This document shows, piece by piece, positions 37,151 to 47,418 of a stretch of DNA of 64,000 bases (position 1 is the stretch's first letter; each line of letters opens with the position of its first letter). The position numbers and the translations under genes are program-made. A model generated the notes under the pieces. That model was not told the DNA's origin and made no database searches. It was given only the letters and a program-made list of their open reading frames with translations. Location of the stretch: the NCBI RefSeq assembly GCF_050908235.1, contig NZ_CP194340.1, one strand, 5' to 3'. This DNA comes from Pseudoramibacter alactolyticus. GTDB lineage: Bacteria; Bacillota; Clostridia; Eubacteriales; Eubacteriaceae.

Positions 37151-37612
37151 GATCAAGAGAACAAGAGCATCAGGCGGATGCCTTGGCACCGGAAGCCGAA
37201 GAAGGACGTGCTAAGCTGCGAAAAGCCACGGGGAGGCGCTTAAAAGCCCGAGAGCCGTGGATATCCGAATGGGGAAACCCGGCTGATAGAAGATCAGTCG
37301 CCGTTATCTGAAAGAGAATACTCATAGGATAACGGAGGGAACCCGGGGAACTGAAACATCTAAGTACCCGGAGGAAAAGAAAGCAAACGCGATACCTCAA
37401 GTAGCGGCGAGCGAACGAGGCACAGCCCGGTTACGAAAAAATCAGCTTTATAGCCGAAAGATCTGGGAAGGTCTGGCAGAGAAGGTTAAACCCCTGTAGA
37501 CGAAATAAAGCTGGTGGGAGTAACGAAGAGTACCACGGGACACGAGAAACCCTGTGGGAAGATGGGGGGACCACCCTCCAAGGCTAAATACTAACCGGTG
37601 ACCGATAGCGCA

Positions 37613-37644
<32 letters not shown>

Positions 37645-37696
37645 GGAAGGGGAGTGAAAAAGAAACTGAAACCTGATGCTTACAAGCAGTCGGAGT

Positions 37697-37825
37697 CCGG
37701 TACTAAATTTTGTTTAGGCAGGACCAATGTACTACGTATATCTGTTACAAACAGTTGAGAAAGACCGAACCTATATCGGTTATACCAACGAAAAGCAGTC
37801 TAAGTTAGACAAAATTTAGTACCGG
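37697..37825 (+). other. Intervening sequence in the helix 25 region of 23S rRNA
   Basis: Normal 23S here reads GCAGTCGGAG, a short hairpin, then GTGACGGCGTGC. In this gene the hairpin is replaced by 129 bases framed by perfect 16-bp arms CCGGTACTAAATTTTG and CAAAATTTAGTACCGG. Similar inserts are removed by RNase III in other bacteria, leaving a fragmented 23S rRNA. Confidence 0.8.
37727..37819 (+). pseudogene. GIY-YIG endonuclease N-terminal fragment inside the 23S insert
   Basis: An ATG-to-TAG frame of 30 codons reads MYYVYLLQ, then RTYIGYTNEK, and ends inside the right inverted arm. The YVY...YIG pattern with the intervening spacing is the start of small GIY-YIG proteins (UPF0213-like). 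Only about a third of the domain is present, so a nuclease cannot be made. It looks like a trapped gene start. Confidence 0.65.
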
Positions 37826-38354
37826 ATGACGGCGTGCTTTTTGTAGAACGGGCCAACGAGTTACGGTATGGAGCAAGGTTAAGCACTTCAGGTGCGGAGC
37901 CGCAGGGAAACCGAGTCTTAAGAGGGCGAAAGTTGCATGCTGTAGACCCGAAACCGTGTGATCTATCCATGGGCAGGGTGAAGCGCAGGTAAAACTGCGT
38001 GGAAGCCCGAACCAGTGTCTGTTGAAAAAGGCTTGGATGACCTGTGGATAGGGGTGAAATTCCAATCGAACACGGAGATAGCTGGTTCTCCCCGAAATAG
38101 CTTTAGGGCTAGCGTAAGCGCAAGACTGACGGAGGTAGAGCACTGACTTGGGTAGGGAGCAAACTGCTTACCGAACCATATCAAACTCCGAATGCCGTCC
38201 AGTTATCGCTTGCAGTCAGACAGTGGGAGATAAGTTTCATTGTCAAAAGGGAAACAGCCCAGACCATCTGCTAAGGTCCCCAAGTACCGATTAAGTGGGA
38301 AAGGATGTGTCACCGCATAAACAACCAGGATGTTGGCTTAGAAGCAGCCACACA

Positions 38355-38388
<34 letters not shown>

Positions 38389-39130
38389 GTGGTGCGCCGA
38401 AAATGAACGGGGCTCAAATCGGCCACCGAAGCAATGGATTGTACGCAAGTACAGTGGTAGGGGAGCAATCTCTTGTAGGGCGAAGCCATTTCGTAAGGGA
38501 TGGTGGACGAAAGAGAAGAGAGAATGTTGGCATGAGTAGCGAAAGTGAAGTGAGAATCTTCACCATCGGAAGCCCAAGGATTCCTGAGGAAGGCTCGTCC
38601 GCTCAGGGTAAGTCGGGACCTAAGCCAAGGCCGAAAGGCGTAGGTGATGGACAATCGGTTGAAATTCCGATACTACCGCCTTATATTAAGAGAAGGAGTG
38701 ACACAGGAGGGAAAGCAGACCCGGGCGTTGGTTGACCCGGGCCAAGCGTCAAGGCCGGCAAGGGAGGCAAATCCCCTTTGTCAAAAAGCCAAGGCGTGAT
38801 GGGGAACGAAAAATAAGTAGGGAAGCTGCAGACTCACACTGTCAAGAAAAACTTCTATCGCGTAAGGAGGTACCCGTACCGCAAACCGACACAGGTAGGC
38901 AGGGAGAGAATCCTAAGATGAGCGGGAGAAGTGTTGTTAAGGAACTCGGCAAAAATACTCCGTAACTTCGGGAGAAGGAGTGCCCCGGAAGGGGCCGCAG
39001 TGAAGAGGCTCAAGCGACTGTTTACCAAAAACACAGGTCTCTGCTAAATCGCAAGATGACGTATAGGGGCTGACGCCTGCCCGGTGCTGGAAGGTTAAGG
39101 GGAGTGCTTAGCGCAAGCGAAGGTGCGAAC

Positions 39131-39191
<61 letters not shown>

Positions 39192-39480
39192 AGGTAAGTT
39201 CTGACCCGCACGAAAGGCGTAACGATTTGAGCACTGTCTCGACAACACACCCGGTGAAATTGTAGTACTCGTGAAGATGCGAGTTACCCGCGACAGGACG
39301 GAAAGACCCCGTAGAGCTTTACTGTAGTCTGGCATTGGATCTCGATATGTCATGTACAGGATAGGTGGGAGGCTGAGATACAAGGGCGTCAGCTTTTGAG
39401 GAGCCGCTGTTGGGATACCACCCCTGATATATTGGGATTCTAACGAAGGGCTGTGAAACCAGCATTCGGACAGTGTCAGA

Positions 39481-39514
<34 letters not shown>

Positions 39515-39688
39515 AGTATCGGAGGCGCCTAAAGTTACCCTCATGATGGTTGGAAACCATCAGTAAGAGTGCAAAGGCAGAAGGGTGATTGACTGCGAGG
39601 CAGACAAGCCGAGCAGGGACGAAAGTCGAGCTTAGTGATCCGGTGGTACCGAGTGGAAGGGCCATCGCTCAACGGATAAAAGCTACCT

Positions 39689-39719
<31 letters not shown>

Positions 39720-39720
39720 C

Positions 39721-39761
<41 letters not shown>

Positions 39762-39779
39762 TCATCCTGGGGCTGAAGC

Positions 39780-39813
<34 letters not shown>

Positions 39814-39814
39814 A

Positions 39815-39864
<50 letters not shown>

Positions 39865-40249
39865 TCGTGGGCGTTAGAAATTTGAGAGGAGCTGTTCCTA
39901 GTACGAGAGGACCGGAATGGACAAACCTCTGGTGCACCAGTTGTTCCGCCAGGAGCACAGCTGGGTAGCCAAGTTTGGCAGGGATAAGTGCTGAAAGCAT
40001 CTAAGCACGAAGCCCCCCTCAAGATAAGATATCTCATCCTAAAAAAGGAGTAAGGCCACTGGCAGACGACCAGGTAGATAGGCCGGAGGTGGAAGTCCAG
40101 CAATGGATGGAGCTGACCGGTACTAATCGGCCGAGGTCTTGATCCAAGGTGTTACGGTTTGCGTTTATGTTGTTTTGAGTGACCTTAAGCAGCGAACCCA
40201 ATCTTCAAAAAAGATGGGTGAAGAGACAATCGAATAACACCGATAAAAT

Positions 40250-40369
40250 GGTTTCGTGATAATGGCAGAGAGGCCACACCTGTTCTCATCCCGAACACAG
40301 CAGTTAAGCTCTCTCGCGTCGAAAGTACTTGGCGGGCAGCTGCCTGGGAGGATAGATCATCGCGAAACC
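40250..40369 (+). rRNA. rrf: 5S ribosomal RNA
   Basis: GGTTTCG at the start pairs with CGAAACC at the end. The internal CCCGAACACAGCAGTTAAGC is the classic conserved segment. About 120 nt. Confidence 0.93.
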
Positions 40370-40512
40370 TTTTGCCGGTTGCACCCAGTTTCTAAGGACC
40401 GAAGGGACGCCGGAAACGGCTGGAAAACCGCCGAGGAGCATTCCCAAGAGAACAAGCTGAAAGCGCAGTTCGATTGGCTGAAAGCGACCTCGTTATTGCC
40501 ATGAAAGTCTGC

Positions 40513-40536
40513 AAAGCCCATAGGGGCTTTTTTTAT
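40513..40536 (+). terminator. rrn terminator 1
   Basis: AAAGCCC and GGGGCTTT around ATA, followed by a T-run. Confidence 0.75.
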
Positions 40537-40686
40537 TGCCCGGAAAATAGCGAAGGCACAGGGCTGTTAACTTAAAAGACCATTTGCTAAAAACCGCCGA
40601 GGAGGATAGTGGGGAGCGCGAGTCGAAAACGACGCGCGATTGGCTGAAAACGACCTCGTTTAAGAAAACACTGATGATCTATAAAC

Positions 40687-40707
40687 GGACCGAAAGGTCT
40701 TTTTTTA
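40687..40707 (+). terminator. rrn terminator 2
   Basis: GGACC, GAAA, GGTCT hairpin followed by a T-run. Confidence 0.7.
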
Positions 40708-40958
40708 TTGTCCGGAAAATAGCGAAGGCACAGGGTTGTTAGCTTAAAAGACCATTTGCTAAAAACCGCCGAGGAGGATAGTGGGGAGCGCGAGTCGAAA
40801 ACGATGCGCGATTGGCTGAAAACGACCTCGTTATTGCCGTGAAGGTGCAGAAGGTCGCTGCGCATCTTGCCGCTTGTGCGCCTGGCAGGCCCCTCAAAAT
40901 CCCAGCGGTAAAACGGCACGTTATGAGACTCGCCCTCGTTATTGCCATGAAAGTTTGC

Positions 40959-40981
40959 AAAGCCCATAGGGGCTTTTTTTA
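40959..40981 (+). terminator. rrn terminator 3, copy of terminator 1
   Basis: The same AAAGCCC/GGGGCTTT hairpin as at 40513, within a duplicated 56-bp block. Confidence 0.7.
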
Positions 40982-41191
40982 TTGCCCGGAAAATAACGAT
41001 GGCGCAGCCGGAAATTGGCGCTGCTTGAGCGCAGCCCCGGAGCGAAGGCACAGGGATGTTGGGTTAGTACAGTTGTCAGAGCGCAATCAGTGCGAATGTC
41101 TGTTCTTAGATTATTATAAAATGTAAAAACGAATGTGGGCCGGGCGGCCTTTTTTGGTTGAGATCACGGTATTTCCCGGGGAATAGGCAAT

Positions 41192-41214
41192 AAAAAAGCC
41201 GCGCTGCCGCGGCT
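41192..41214 (-). terminator. Terminator of the ABC transporter operon
   Basis: On the minus strand AGCCGCG and CGCGGCT flank GCAG and a T6 run follows, just after the last gene. Confidence 0.75.
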
Positions 41215-41230
41215 GGGTCCCCAACGGGAC

Positions 41231-42955
41231 TTATTGATATTGAAAGGCGTCAGTCATCCGGGATTTTTCGATCAGTCGCCGGTAAAGGGCGGAATCGGCC
41301 AGTAGATGGGCGTGGGTGCCCACCGCATCCACCCGGCCGGCATCCATCACCACGATTTGATCCACCTGTTCGATGGACTTCAGCCGGTGGGAAACGATGA
41401 TCACGGTTTTGTCGACGGTAAGAGCGTTGAGTGCCTCCTGAATGGCCATCTCGTTGCCCACGTCGAGGCTCGCGCTGATTTCGTCCAAAAGGAGAATGGG
41501 TGCATTTTTTAAAAATGCCCGAGCAATAGCGATGCGCTGGCGCTCGCCGCCGGAAAGCCGGCTGCCGTTTTCCCCGATGAGGGTGGCATAGCCCTCGGGG
41601 AGCTGCCGGATGAAATCGTCGCAATTGGCCCGTCTGGCCGCGGCTTCAATCTCGTCGTCGGTGGCGCCGGGGCGGCCGATGGCGATGTTGTCCCGCACAG
41701 AGGCGTTAAAGAGGATAACATCCTGAAAGACGAAGGACACTTTCTCAAACAGCGTATCGGTGGCAATATCCCGAACGTCGTGGCCGTCGATGCGGATGTA
41801 ACCGCTTTCGATGTCGTAAAGCCGGGATACCAGCCGCAGCAGGGTCGACTTGCCACAGCCCGAGGGCCCCACAATGGCCGTGACTTCATTTTGTCTGGCA
41901 GTGAAGCTGACCCTGTCGACAACCCGGTTGTCGGGAGAATAGCCGAAGCACACGTTCTCCAGAACGATATCAAAACGTTTGAGAGGCAGATCCTGCCCCT
42001 TTTGCGTGGGGGTGGCGCGCAAATCGGCGAGCCGGCGGATTCGCGCGTCGAGATAAAACAATTCGGCGAAGGATTCTTCCATGGCGCCCACGGCGTCGAT
42101 GAGGCGGACCGAGGCAATCAGATAGCCGATGACGTAGATCAGCGCCACGGCGCCGACCTGCAAAAGCCCGGCCGAGAGGATGGCGATGCCTCCGAGGGTG
42201 AGCTTCATCAGGGAAGTGGACAAAAGCATGGGTGTGGCCTGGGCGATTTCCGAACGCAGGCGCAGTTTTTCAGCACGCTCCAGGGCATCGGACACGGCGG
42301 CGTCGTTGGCTGCCGTCAGGCCGAAGCTTTTGATTTCCCGCTGACATTCGATGGTTTCCTGAAAGGCCTCGTTGGTGGCCCGGGTCTCCCAGAAATATTT
42401 GCGGGTCCAACGTTTCTGGACGTTTTTTGTGAAAAACATCAGAGCAAAGCCGAGCAACAGCGGTGTAACGGTGGCCAGGCCCAGGCGCCAGTCGGTGATG
42501 AGCATGAGGATGCTCACGGTGACGAGAAAACCCCCGTAGGCGATGCACCGGGGCATGGCGTGGCTTATCGCGTGCTCGATGTCCGAGACGTCCTGCATAA
42601 TGGTCTGGGCCAGATCGCTCAGATCGTGCCGGAAAAAATATGATAGCGGCAGCGCCTTGATGCGCTCGGCGATTTCGAGACGCAGGTCGCAGGCCTCTTT
42701 GTAGGTCGCATTGAAGGTTTTGACGTAATCCAGATCAACGAGAATGTAAACCACGGCCAGGGTGACGGCGAGCAGCCCGAGATAAAACCAGGGTGAGGCC
42801 ACCGAATGATCAAGCACGTCCCGGCCGAAGACCATGGCAATCATCATGAAGGCCATGTAGCCGATGTTGACGAAAAAGGCGATGACAGCGGCGCGGGCCA
42901 CGGCCCCGGCTCCGCTGTCCGTCAGACCGAATTGGGTTTTGAGGAAGCGATTCAT
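41231..42955 (-). CDS. ABC exporter-type transporter, second subunit (YbtQ-like)
   Basis: The product is 574 residues: about six membrane segments, then an ATPase with Walker A (GPSGCGKST), signature LSGGERQRIAIARAF and Walker B LLLDEISASLD. It lies four bases overlapped with a paralogue, so the two should form a heterodimer. Exporter-fold heterodimers encoded with ECF modules are known from siderophore uptake loci (YbtP/YbtQ type), so import is possible despite the fold. The substrate is not shown by sequence. Confidence 0.82.
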   Translation of the reverse strand: MNRFLKTQFGLTDSGAGAVARAAVIAFFVNIGYMAFMMIAMVFGRDVLDHSVASPWFYLGLLAVTLAVVYILVDLDYVKTFNATYKEACDLRLEIAERIKALPLSYFFRHDLSDLAQTIMQDVSDIEHAISHAMPRCIAYGGFLVTVSILMLITDWRLGLATVTPLLLGFALMFFTKNVQKRWTRKYFWETRATNEAFQETIECQREIKSFGLTAANDAAVSDALERAEKLRLRSEIAQATPMLLSTSLMKLTLGGIAILSAGLLQVGAVALIYVIGYLIASVRLIDAVGAMEESFAELFYLDARIRRLADLRATPTQKGQDLPLKRFDIVLENVCFGYSPDNRVVDRVSFTARQNEVTAIVGPSGCGKSTLLRLVSRLYDIESGYIRIDGHDVRDIATDTLFEKVSFVFQDVILFNASVRDNIAIGRPGATDDEIEAAARRANCDDFIRQLPEGYATLIGENGSRLSGGERQRIAIARAFLKNAPILLLDEISASLDVGNEMAIQEALNALTVDKTVIIVSHRLKSIEQVDQIVVMDAGRVDAVGTHAHLLADSALYRRLIEKSRMTDAFQYQ

Positions 42956-44682
42956 GGTTTAACCCTCCATGCGTTGGCGCGCGCAAAAGCGTCCTGAAGT
43001 TTTTTGTAGCGGGAGTCGCGGGCCATGAGCTCGGCGTGGCTGCCCCGTTCCACCACCTGTCCCGCGTCGATGACGAGGATTTCGTCGACGTTTTGAATGG
43101 CGCTGAGGCGGTGGGCGATCATGATGACGGTTTTGTCCGCCATCAAATTGGCCAGGGCCCGCTGCAGTTCGTATTCGTTTTCCGGATCGGCCGCGGCGGA
43201 AGCCTCGTCAAGGATGACGATGGGGGCGTCCTTTAAAATGGCCCGGGCGATGGCGATGCGCTGCACCTCACCTCCGGAGAGATGCACCCCTTTGGCGCCG
43301 ATCAGCGTGTGCTCCCTTTCCGGGAATTTGGCGAGAATCTCGTCGCATTGGGCCAGAGAAAGGGCCCGCATCACAGCTTCGCGGTCGGCGTTTGGCTGGC
43401 CGACCAGCACATTGTCATAAATTGAGCGCTTGAACAGCCGGGCGTCTTGAAAGACGTTGGCGATGTTTCGGGCCAAGGCGGCCTCAGTGTAAGCCTCGAG
43501 GGGGCGTCCGCCGATGGTGATGTGTCCGCCGTCCAGCCGGTAAAAGCCGGAAATGAGCTTGGCCAACGTCGACTTGCCGGAGCCCGAAGCTCCCACCAGG
43601 GCGTAGGTTTTGCCCGGAGCCAGCTCAAAGGAAAGATGGGAGAGGATGGGCGTTTCGCCGTAGCCGAAGCTCACATCCTCAAAGGCGATGGCCGTGTCGG
43701 TAATGGCCTCGGTCTGGCCGGGGGTCAGTTTTTTGGCGGTCATCTGGTTAAAGAGCGTCTCGATTTTGCCGATGGCGCTGTTGGCCTGAAAGATGTACAT
43801 CCCGACGTACATGATTTTCATGAAGGCGACGAAGAGCACCCCGTTGAACAGCACGTAAAACATGAACTTGGCCAGAAAGACCCGGTCAGGCTCTGCCCCG
43901 GCGAAAAACAAAAACAAAGCGGCGAGGAAAACAGCGTTGAAAACCACCTGAAAGAACACGTAGCCCCGGCGGCAGCTCATGCTGTAGCGCAGAGCGATGT
44001 CGGCATAGTCCCGGATGGCCCGGTAAAAAGCCCCCAGGGACTGGATGTCGGCCTTGAAGATCTTGAGCACCTGAATCCCCCGGACGTATTCCACCGCGCC
44101 GGCATTCATCGTCTCTAAGGCCCGCATGTAAAGCGTCATGAAATGCCGGTCTCCCATGAGCCGCTGGATGGCGATCAGTCCGGCGACCATCGTCGCGACG
44201 AAAATTCCCCCGAGGCGCACGTCGACGGTGAAAACGAGCACCGATCCCAGCACCGGCACGAACACCGCCGTCGACAGATCCGGGATGAGATGGGCTACGC
44301 TCATGTGGGTCAGGGCGGTGTTGTCGTCGAGGATTTTGCGGATTCGGCCTGAGGGGTGCTGATCGTAAAAGCCGAAGGAGGCCTGCATCAAATGACGGAT
44401 CCCCTGCTTTTTGAGGTTGGTCTCCAGGCGAAAGCCCAAAATGTGGGTGCACCACACTGCGGCGAAATACACCACGGTGCTGGCCACCAGGCAGCCCACG
44501 ATCTGCCAGGCCAGGGTTAAGGCGCCGGCGAGATCCCCTGTCACCAGGATTTTTTTCAAGAAGCCGTAGAGCAAATAATAACTGCCGACGGAGAGGACCG
44601 CGGCAGCCAGGGCCAGCAAAACACCGCCGTAAGCGCAGGCGAGGCGTTCAGGGGCGTAGGCCTTGAGCTTTTGATAAATCAT
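42952..44682 (-). CDS. ABC exporter-type transporter, first subunit (YbtP-like)
   Basis: About 576 residues from the ATG at 44682; GTG codons just upstream (44691-44694) are alternatives. The membrane domain is followed by Walker A GASGSGKST, signature LSGGEVQRIAIARAI and Walker B VILDEASAAADPENE. The signature has Val where its partner has Arg. Its stop overlaps the start of the partner by four bases. Confidence 0.82.
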   Translation of the reverse strand: MIYQKLKAYAPERLACAYGGVLLALAAAVLSVGSYYLLYGFLKKILVTGDLAGALTLAWQIVGCLVASTVVYFAAVWCTHILGFRLETNLKKQGIRHLMQASFGFYDQHPSGRIRKILDDNTALTHMSVAHLIPDLSTAVFVPVLGSVLVFTVDVRLGGIFVATMVAGLIAIQRLMGDRHFMTLYMRALETMNAGAVEYVRGIQVLKIFKADIQSLGAFYRAIRDYADIALRYSMSCRRGYVFFQVVFNAVFLAALFLFFAGAEPDRVFLAKFMFYVLFNGVLFVAFMKIMYVGMYIFQANSAIGKIETLFNQMTAKKLTPGQTEAITDTAIAFEDVSFGYGETPILSHLSFELAPGKTYALVGASGSGKSTLAKLISGFYRLDGGHITIGGRPLEAYTEAALARNIANVFQDARLFKRSIYDNVLVGQPNADREAVMRALSLAQCDEILAKFPEREHTLIGAKGVHLSGGEVQRIAIARAILKDAPIVILDEASAAADPENEYELQRALANLMADKTVIMIAHRLSAIQNVDEILVIDAGQVVERGSHAELMARDSRYKKLQDAFARANAWRVKP

Positions 44683-44711
44683 GGTCGTCACCACTCCTTT
44701 CCGCAGGGCGC

Positions 44712-45305
44712 TCAGCCCTGCATATTGGCCAGATGCCGCCGAAGAATCAGCTGCCCCAGATACATCCCGGCGAAGGCCAAAGCGAAGACGACAACCGTGG
44801 CGCTGAGACCCATGAGTCCCTTGCTGAAGCGGATGTAGCCATCCATCTCTGCCGGAGATACCCCTCGGGCGATCCAGTGGGTGCGGTAAGATGATACAAA
44901 AAACGTCGCCGGGATGATGCCTCCCAGAGCCTGGCCCACATGCAGGATGCCGGAGGCGATGGCCAGCCGAGGCACCGAGGTCTCATTGGAATGCGACGCC
45001 AGAAGATCCGCTGCCACGGCCGCGGTTACCGAGGTGATCAGCCAGGGCAGGTAGCCCCCGCCCATCAGGGCGAAGGCCCCCATTACCAGCAGGGTGAAAC
45101 AGGTGAATTCCCACATTTTGCCGATTTTGCGGTTCATAAACAGCAGCACCGCGCCTGAAAGCAGGGCGCAGACGCCTGGGCTGATGGCGTGGCCATAGGG
45201 CCCCAGCAGGGAAATGGGCACCATGCTGGCCATATAGATCAGCAGGTAGATCGCCGTGAGCAGGGCGATGAGCACAAGGTCTTTTATTTTCAGTTTAGGT
45301 TTCAT
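44712..45305 (-). CDS. ECF transporter substrate-binding (S) component, MptD-like
   Basis: The product is 197 residues with five or six membrane segments. The N-terminal KIKDLVLIALLTAIYLLIYM and the region PYGHAISPGVCALLSG match MptD-type S components. The S protein decides the substrate of the ECF module. It overlaps the ATPase gene by 11 bases. The substrate is unknown; proximity to YbtPQ-like proteins suggests a metal chelate. Confidence 0.75.
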   Translation of the reverse strand: MKPKLKIKDLVLIALLTAIYLLIYMASMVPISLLGPYGHAISPGVCALLSGAVLLFMNRKIGKMWEFTCFTLLVMGAFALMGGGYLPWLITSVTAAVAADLLASHSNETSVPRLAIASGILHVGQALGGIIPATFFVSSYRTHWIARGVSPAEMDGYIRFSKGLMGLSATVVVFALAFAGMYLGQLILRRHLANMQG

Positions 45306-46716
45306 TGCATGTCTCCATTTCTTTAAAAATTTGATTCAAATCGCCGAAGGCAGCCGGCGTGAGGGGAAAGTCCCTGGCCACACGTCCGTCTTTCAAATGG
45401 ATGACGCGGTCGGCCACCATCCGGATGAAGGCGTAGTCGTGGGAGATGACGAGCACTGCCTTGCGGTCGGCCAGATCCGAGATCGCGGCAGCCACCCGGC
45501 TCATGGCCCGGGCATCAAGGCCGCTGGTGGGTTCGTCAAAGATGATGAGCGTCGCCTCGGAGAGGGAGGCCGCGGCGATCTGCAGCCGCTGCTTTTCGCC
45601 GCCGCTCAGATTGAAGGGGTGGGTGTTGCGGTAGGACCACAGGCCCAGGGGCTGCAAGGCGGCCTTTTTTTGCGCCGCAGACAGCCGGCTCCGGCCGATT
45701 TCAAGCTCGCCGGCGACGCTGGTGCCGAAAAGCTGGTAGTCGGCGTCCTGCATGACGTAAAAGGGCAGATCGTCGGTGCGCACCGTGCCGCCGTCGGGTC
45801 GGAGAGAACCGGTGAGAAGCTTGGCCAAGGTCGATTTGCCGACGCCGTTCACGCCGACGACGGCCGCAATTTCCCCGGCGTAAAACCGGAGGGAAACCCC
45901 TCGAAGCACCGACCATTTGCGCAGTTCGCACACCTCGGCGACGGGATCGCCCCGGGGAGCGCCGCCGCGGCACGGGGTGTCGAGGGCGAAGAGGTTAAAG
46001 CCGCGGGTGTTCCAGGACGAGCGCCGAAAGGCGGCCTCGCTTTCGAAAACCGTCAGGCGGCGATCAGCGAGGGCAAAGACCCGGTCGATTACCCCGCCGA
46101 GGTAAAAATAGCGGTGGTCGGCCACGAAAACGGTCTTGCCCATGGTCTTGAGCTTTCGGATCAAAGGGCCCAGGGCCATGGCGTTGCGATAATCCAGATT
46201 GGCCGAGGGTTCGTCAAAGAGGAGCACATCGGGGTTGAGCACCATGGCCGTGGCCAGGGCCAAAAGTTGGCGCTCTCCGCTGGAAAGGCCGTAAATCTCC
46301 CGGTTCATCAGCCCCGCGATGGGCAGCGTCTCCTGAAGGGAGGTCAGCCGCGCCCGCATCGTCTGGCGGGAGAAGCCGTAATTTTCCATGGCGAACACCA
46401 TCTCGCTGGTGGCGTCGAGGGTGAAAAACTGACTGCGGGGATTTTGGAACACCGTGCCCACCATCCGGCTGACGGCATCGATGGACAGGTTGGTCATGTC
46501 CTGATCGTTCAGAAAGCGCTGCCCTGTCAAACGGCCCTCCACAATTTCGGGGATGAGCCCGTTCAGGGATTTTAGCAAGGTCGATTTGCCGCTGCCGCTG
46601 TCCCCGGCGATGAGGATGACTTCGCCGGGGGCCGCCGCAAAGGTCACATCCTGAAGGGCCGGGGTTCGTTGCTCCGAGTAAGTAAAGCCGTAAGTATCGG
46701 CTGCCATTATCGCCAT
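45295..46716 (-). CDS. ECF transporter double ATPase (two ABC domains)
   Basis: About 473 residues from the ATG at 46716, which has GGAG eight bases upstream. The first domain has GDSGSGKST and LSSGERQLLALATAM; the second has GVNGVGKST, LSGGEKQRLQIAAA and FDEPTSGLD. The two ATPases that are usually separate EcfA/EcfA' subunits are fused here. It powers uptake by the T and S components. Confidence 0.85.
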   Translation of the reverse strand: MAIMAADTYGFTYSEQRTPALQDVTFAAAPGEVILIAGDSGSGKSTLLKSLNGLIPEIVEGRLTGQRFLNDQDMTNLSIDAVSRMVGTVFQNPRSQFFTLDATSEMVFAMENYGFSRQTMRARLTSLQETLPIAGLMNREIYGLSSGERQLLALATAMVLNPDVLLFDEPSANLDYRNAMALGPLIRKLKTMGKTVFVADHRYFYLGGVIDRVFALADRRLTVFESEAAFRRSSWNTRGFNLFALDTPCRGGAPRGDPVAEVCELRKWSVLRGVSLRFYAGEIAAVVGVNGVGKSTLAKLLTGSLRPDGGTVRTDDLPFYVMQDADYQLFGTSVAGELEIGRSRLSAAQKKAALQPLGLWSYRNTHPFNLSGGEKQRLQIAAASLSEATLIIFDEPTSGLDARAMSRVAAAISDLADRKAVLVISHDYAFIRMVADRVIHLKDGRVARDFPLTPAAFGDLNQIFKEMETCNET

Positions 46717-47377
46717 AAGAGCATCTCCCCCCCGTTCCCAGCAATAAAATCGCGCACAGCCCGCAGTCTGCGAGGCGCAGCCGTCCGTCGCTGTAGGCAC
46801 TGCGCCGGTCGGGGCTGGTGATGCCCTTGGTCAGCCCGGCAGCGGTGATTTCGTTGGCGAGGAGCGCGCATCGGAAGAGCTGAGGCACCAGAAAAAATTC
46901 GAAACTGCGCAGGGGATGACGCAGAGAATAGGGCACCCTGCGCAGCCGCATGGCCTCTTTGATGAAGACGAATTCCCGCCGGAAGGTGGGGATGTAGCGC
47001 AGGACGACCGTTAAAGCGATGATGAAGGCCTTGGGCAGCCGCAGGAGCGCCAGAGCCGCGATGAGTTCGCTGGCGTTGGTGTCCCAGATGAGGATGCTCG
47101 CCATCATGGCGCAGGGCACGAATTGCAGGGTGAGGGTGATGAACATGATGAAAAAGGGTATTGCCACGCCGGAATAATGGCGCAAAGCGACACTTAAGAG
47201 CAGCATCGCGCCATAAAACAATCCGAACTTGGCCAGGCGTTTGACCTTGCCGGACCAGAGAAGGGCCGCGGCGGCGAAGGTCAGAAAGAATCCGTGCTGG
47301 TAAGGATTGCCGGGGAACATGATGGCGACGGGCAGAAGCAAATTGAACAGGAGAACAACCAGTGGATGGACGCGCAT
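46707..47377 (-). pseudogene. ECF transporter T component, frame lost near the C-terminus
   Basis: From the ATG at 47377 the protein has five or six membrane segments and the EcfT motif region (LRLPKAFIIALTVVLRYIPT, then EAMRLRRVPY). After LLLGTGG the frame fails to stop and runs about 150 codons through the ATPase gene in the wrong phase, to 46214. One more G in the G7 run (46727-46733 on the plus strand as C7) would give EMLLWR and a stop at 46707, overlapping the ATPase start as expected. It is probably functional if the run is miscounted; otherwise it is a read-through fusion. Confidence 0.65.
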
Positions 47378-47418
47378 GATGATTTTCCTTTGGAACACAA
47401 GGGCAGCGGGATCAATAG

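Larger units (their letters stand above)
40424..40995 (+). repeat. Degenerate direct repeats downstream of the rrn operon
   Basis: Two 120-bp copies (40541-40660 and 40713-40832) differ at only about three positions. An older, diverged copy of the second half lies at 40424-40500, and the first bases of another begin at 40986. A separate 56-bp block with a terminator at 40494-40549 recurs at 40940-40995. No gene is evident in 40370-41190. Confidence 0.7.

Noticed and set aside
40424..40995. The repeats after the rrn operon considered as a CRISPR array
   Set aside because: Units are about 120 bp and only two are good copies, with terminators between; there are no short repeats with unique spacers and no cas genes.
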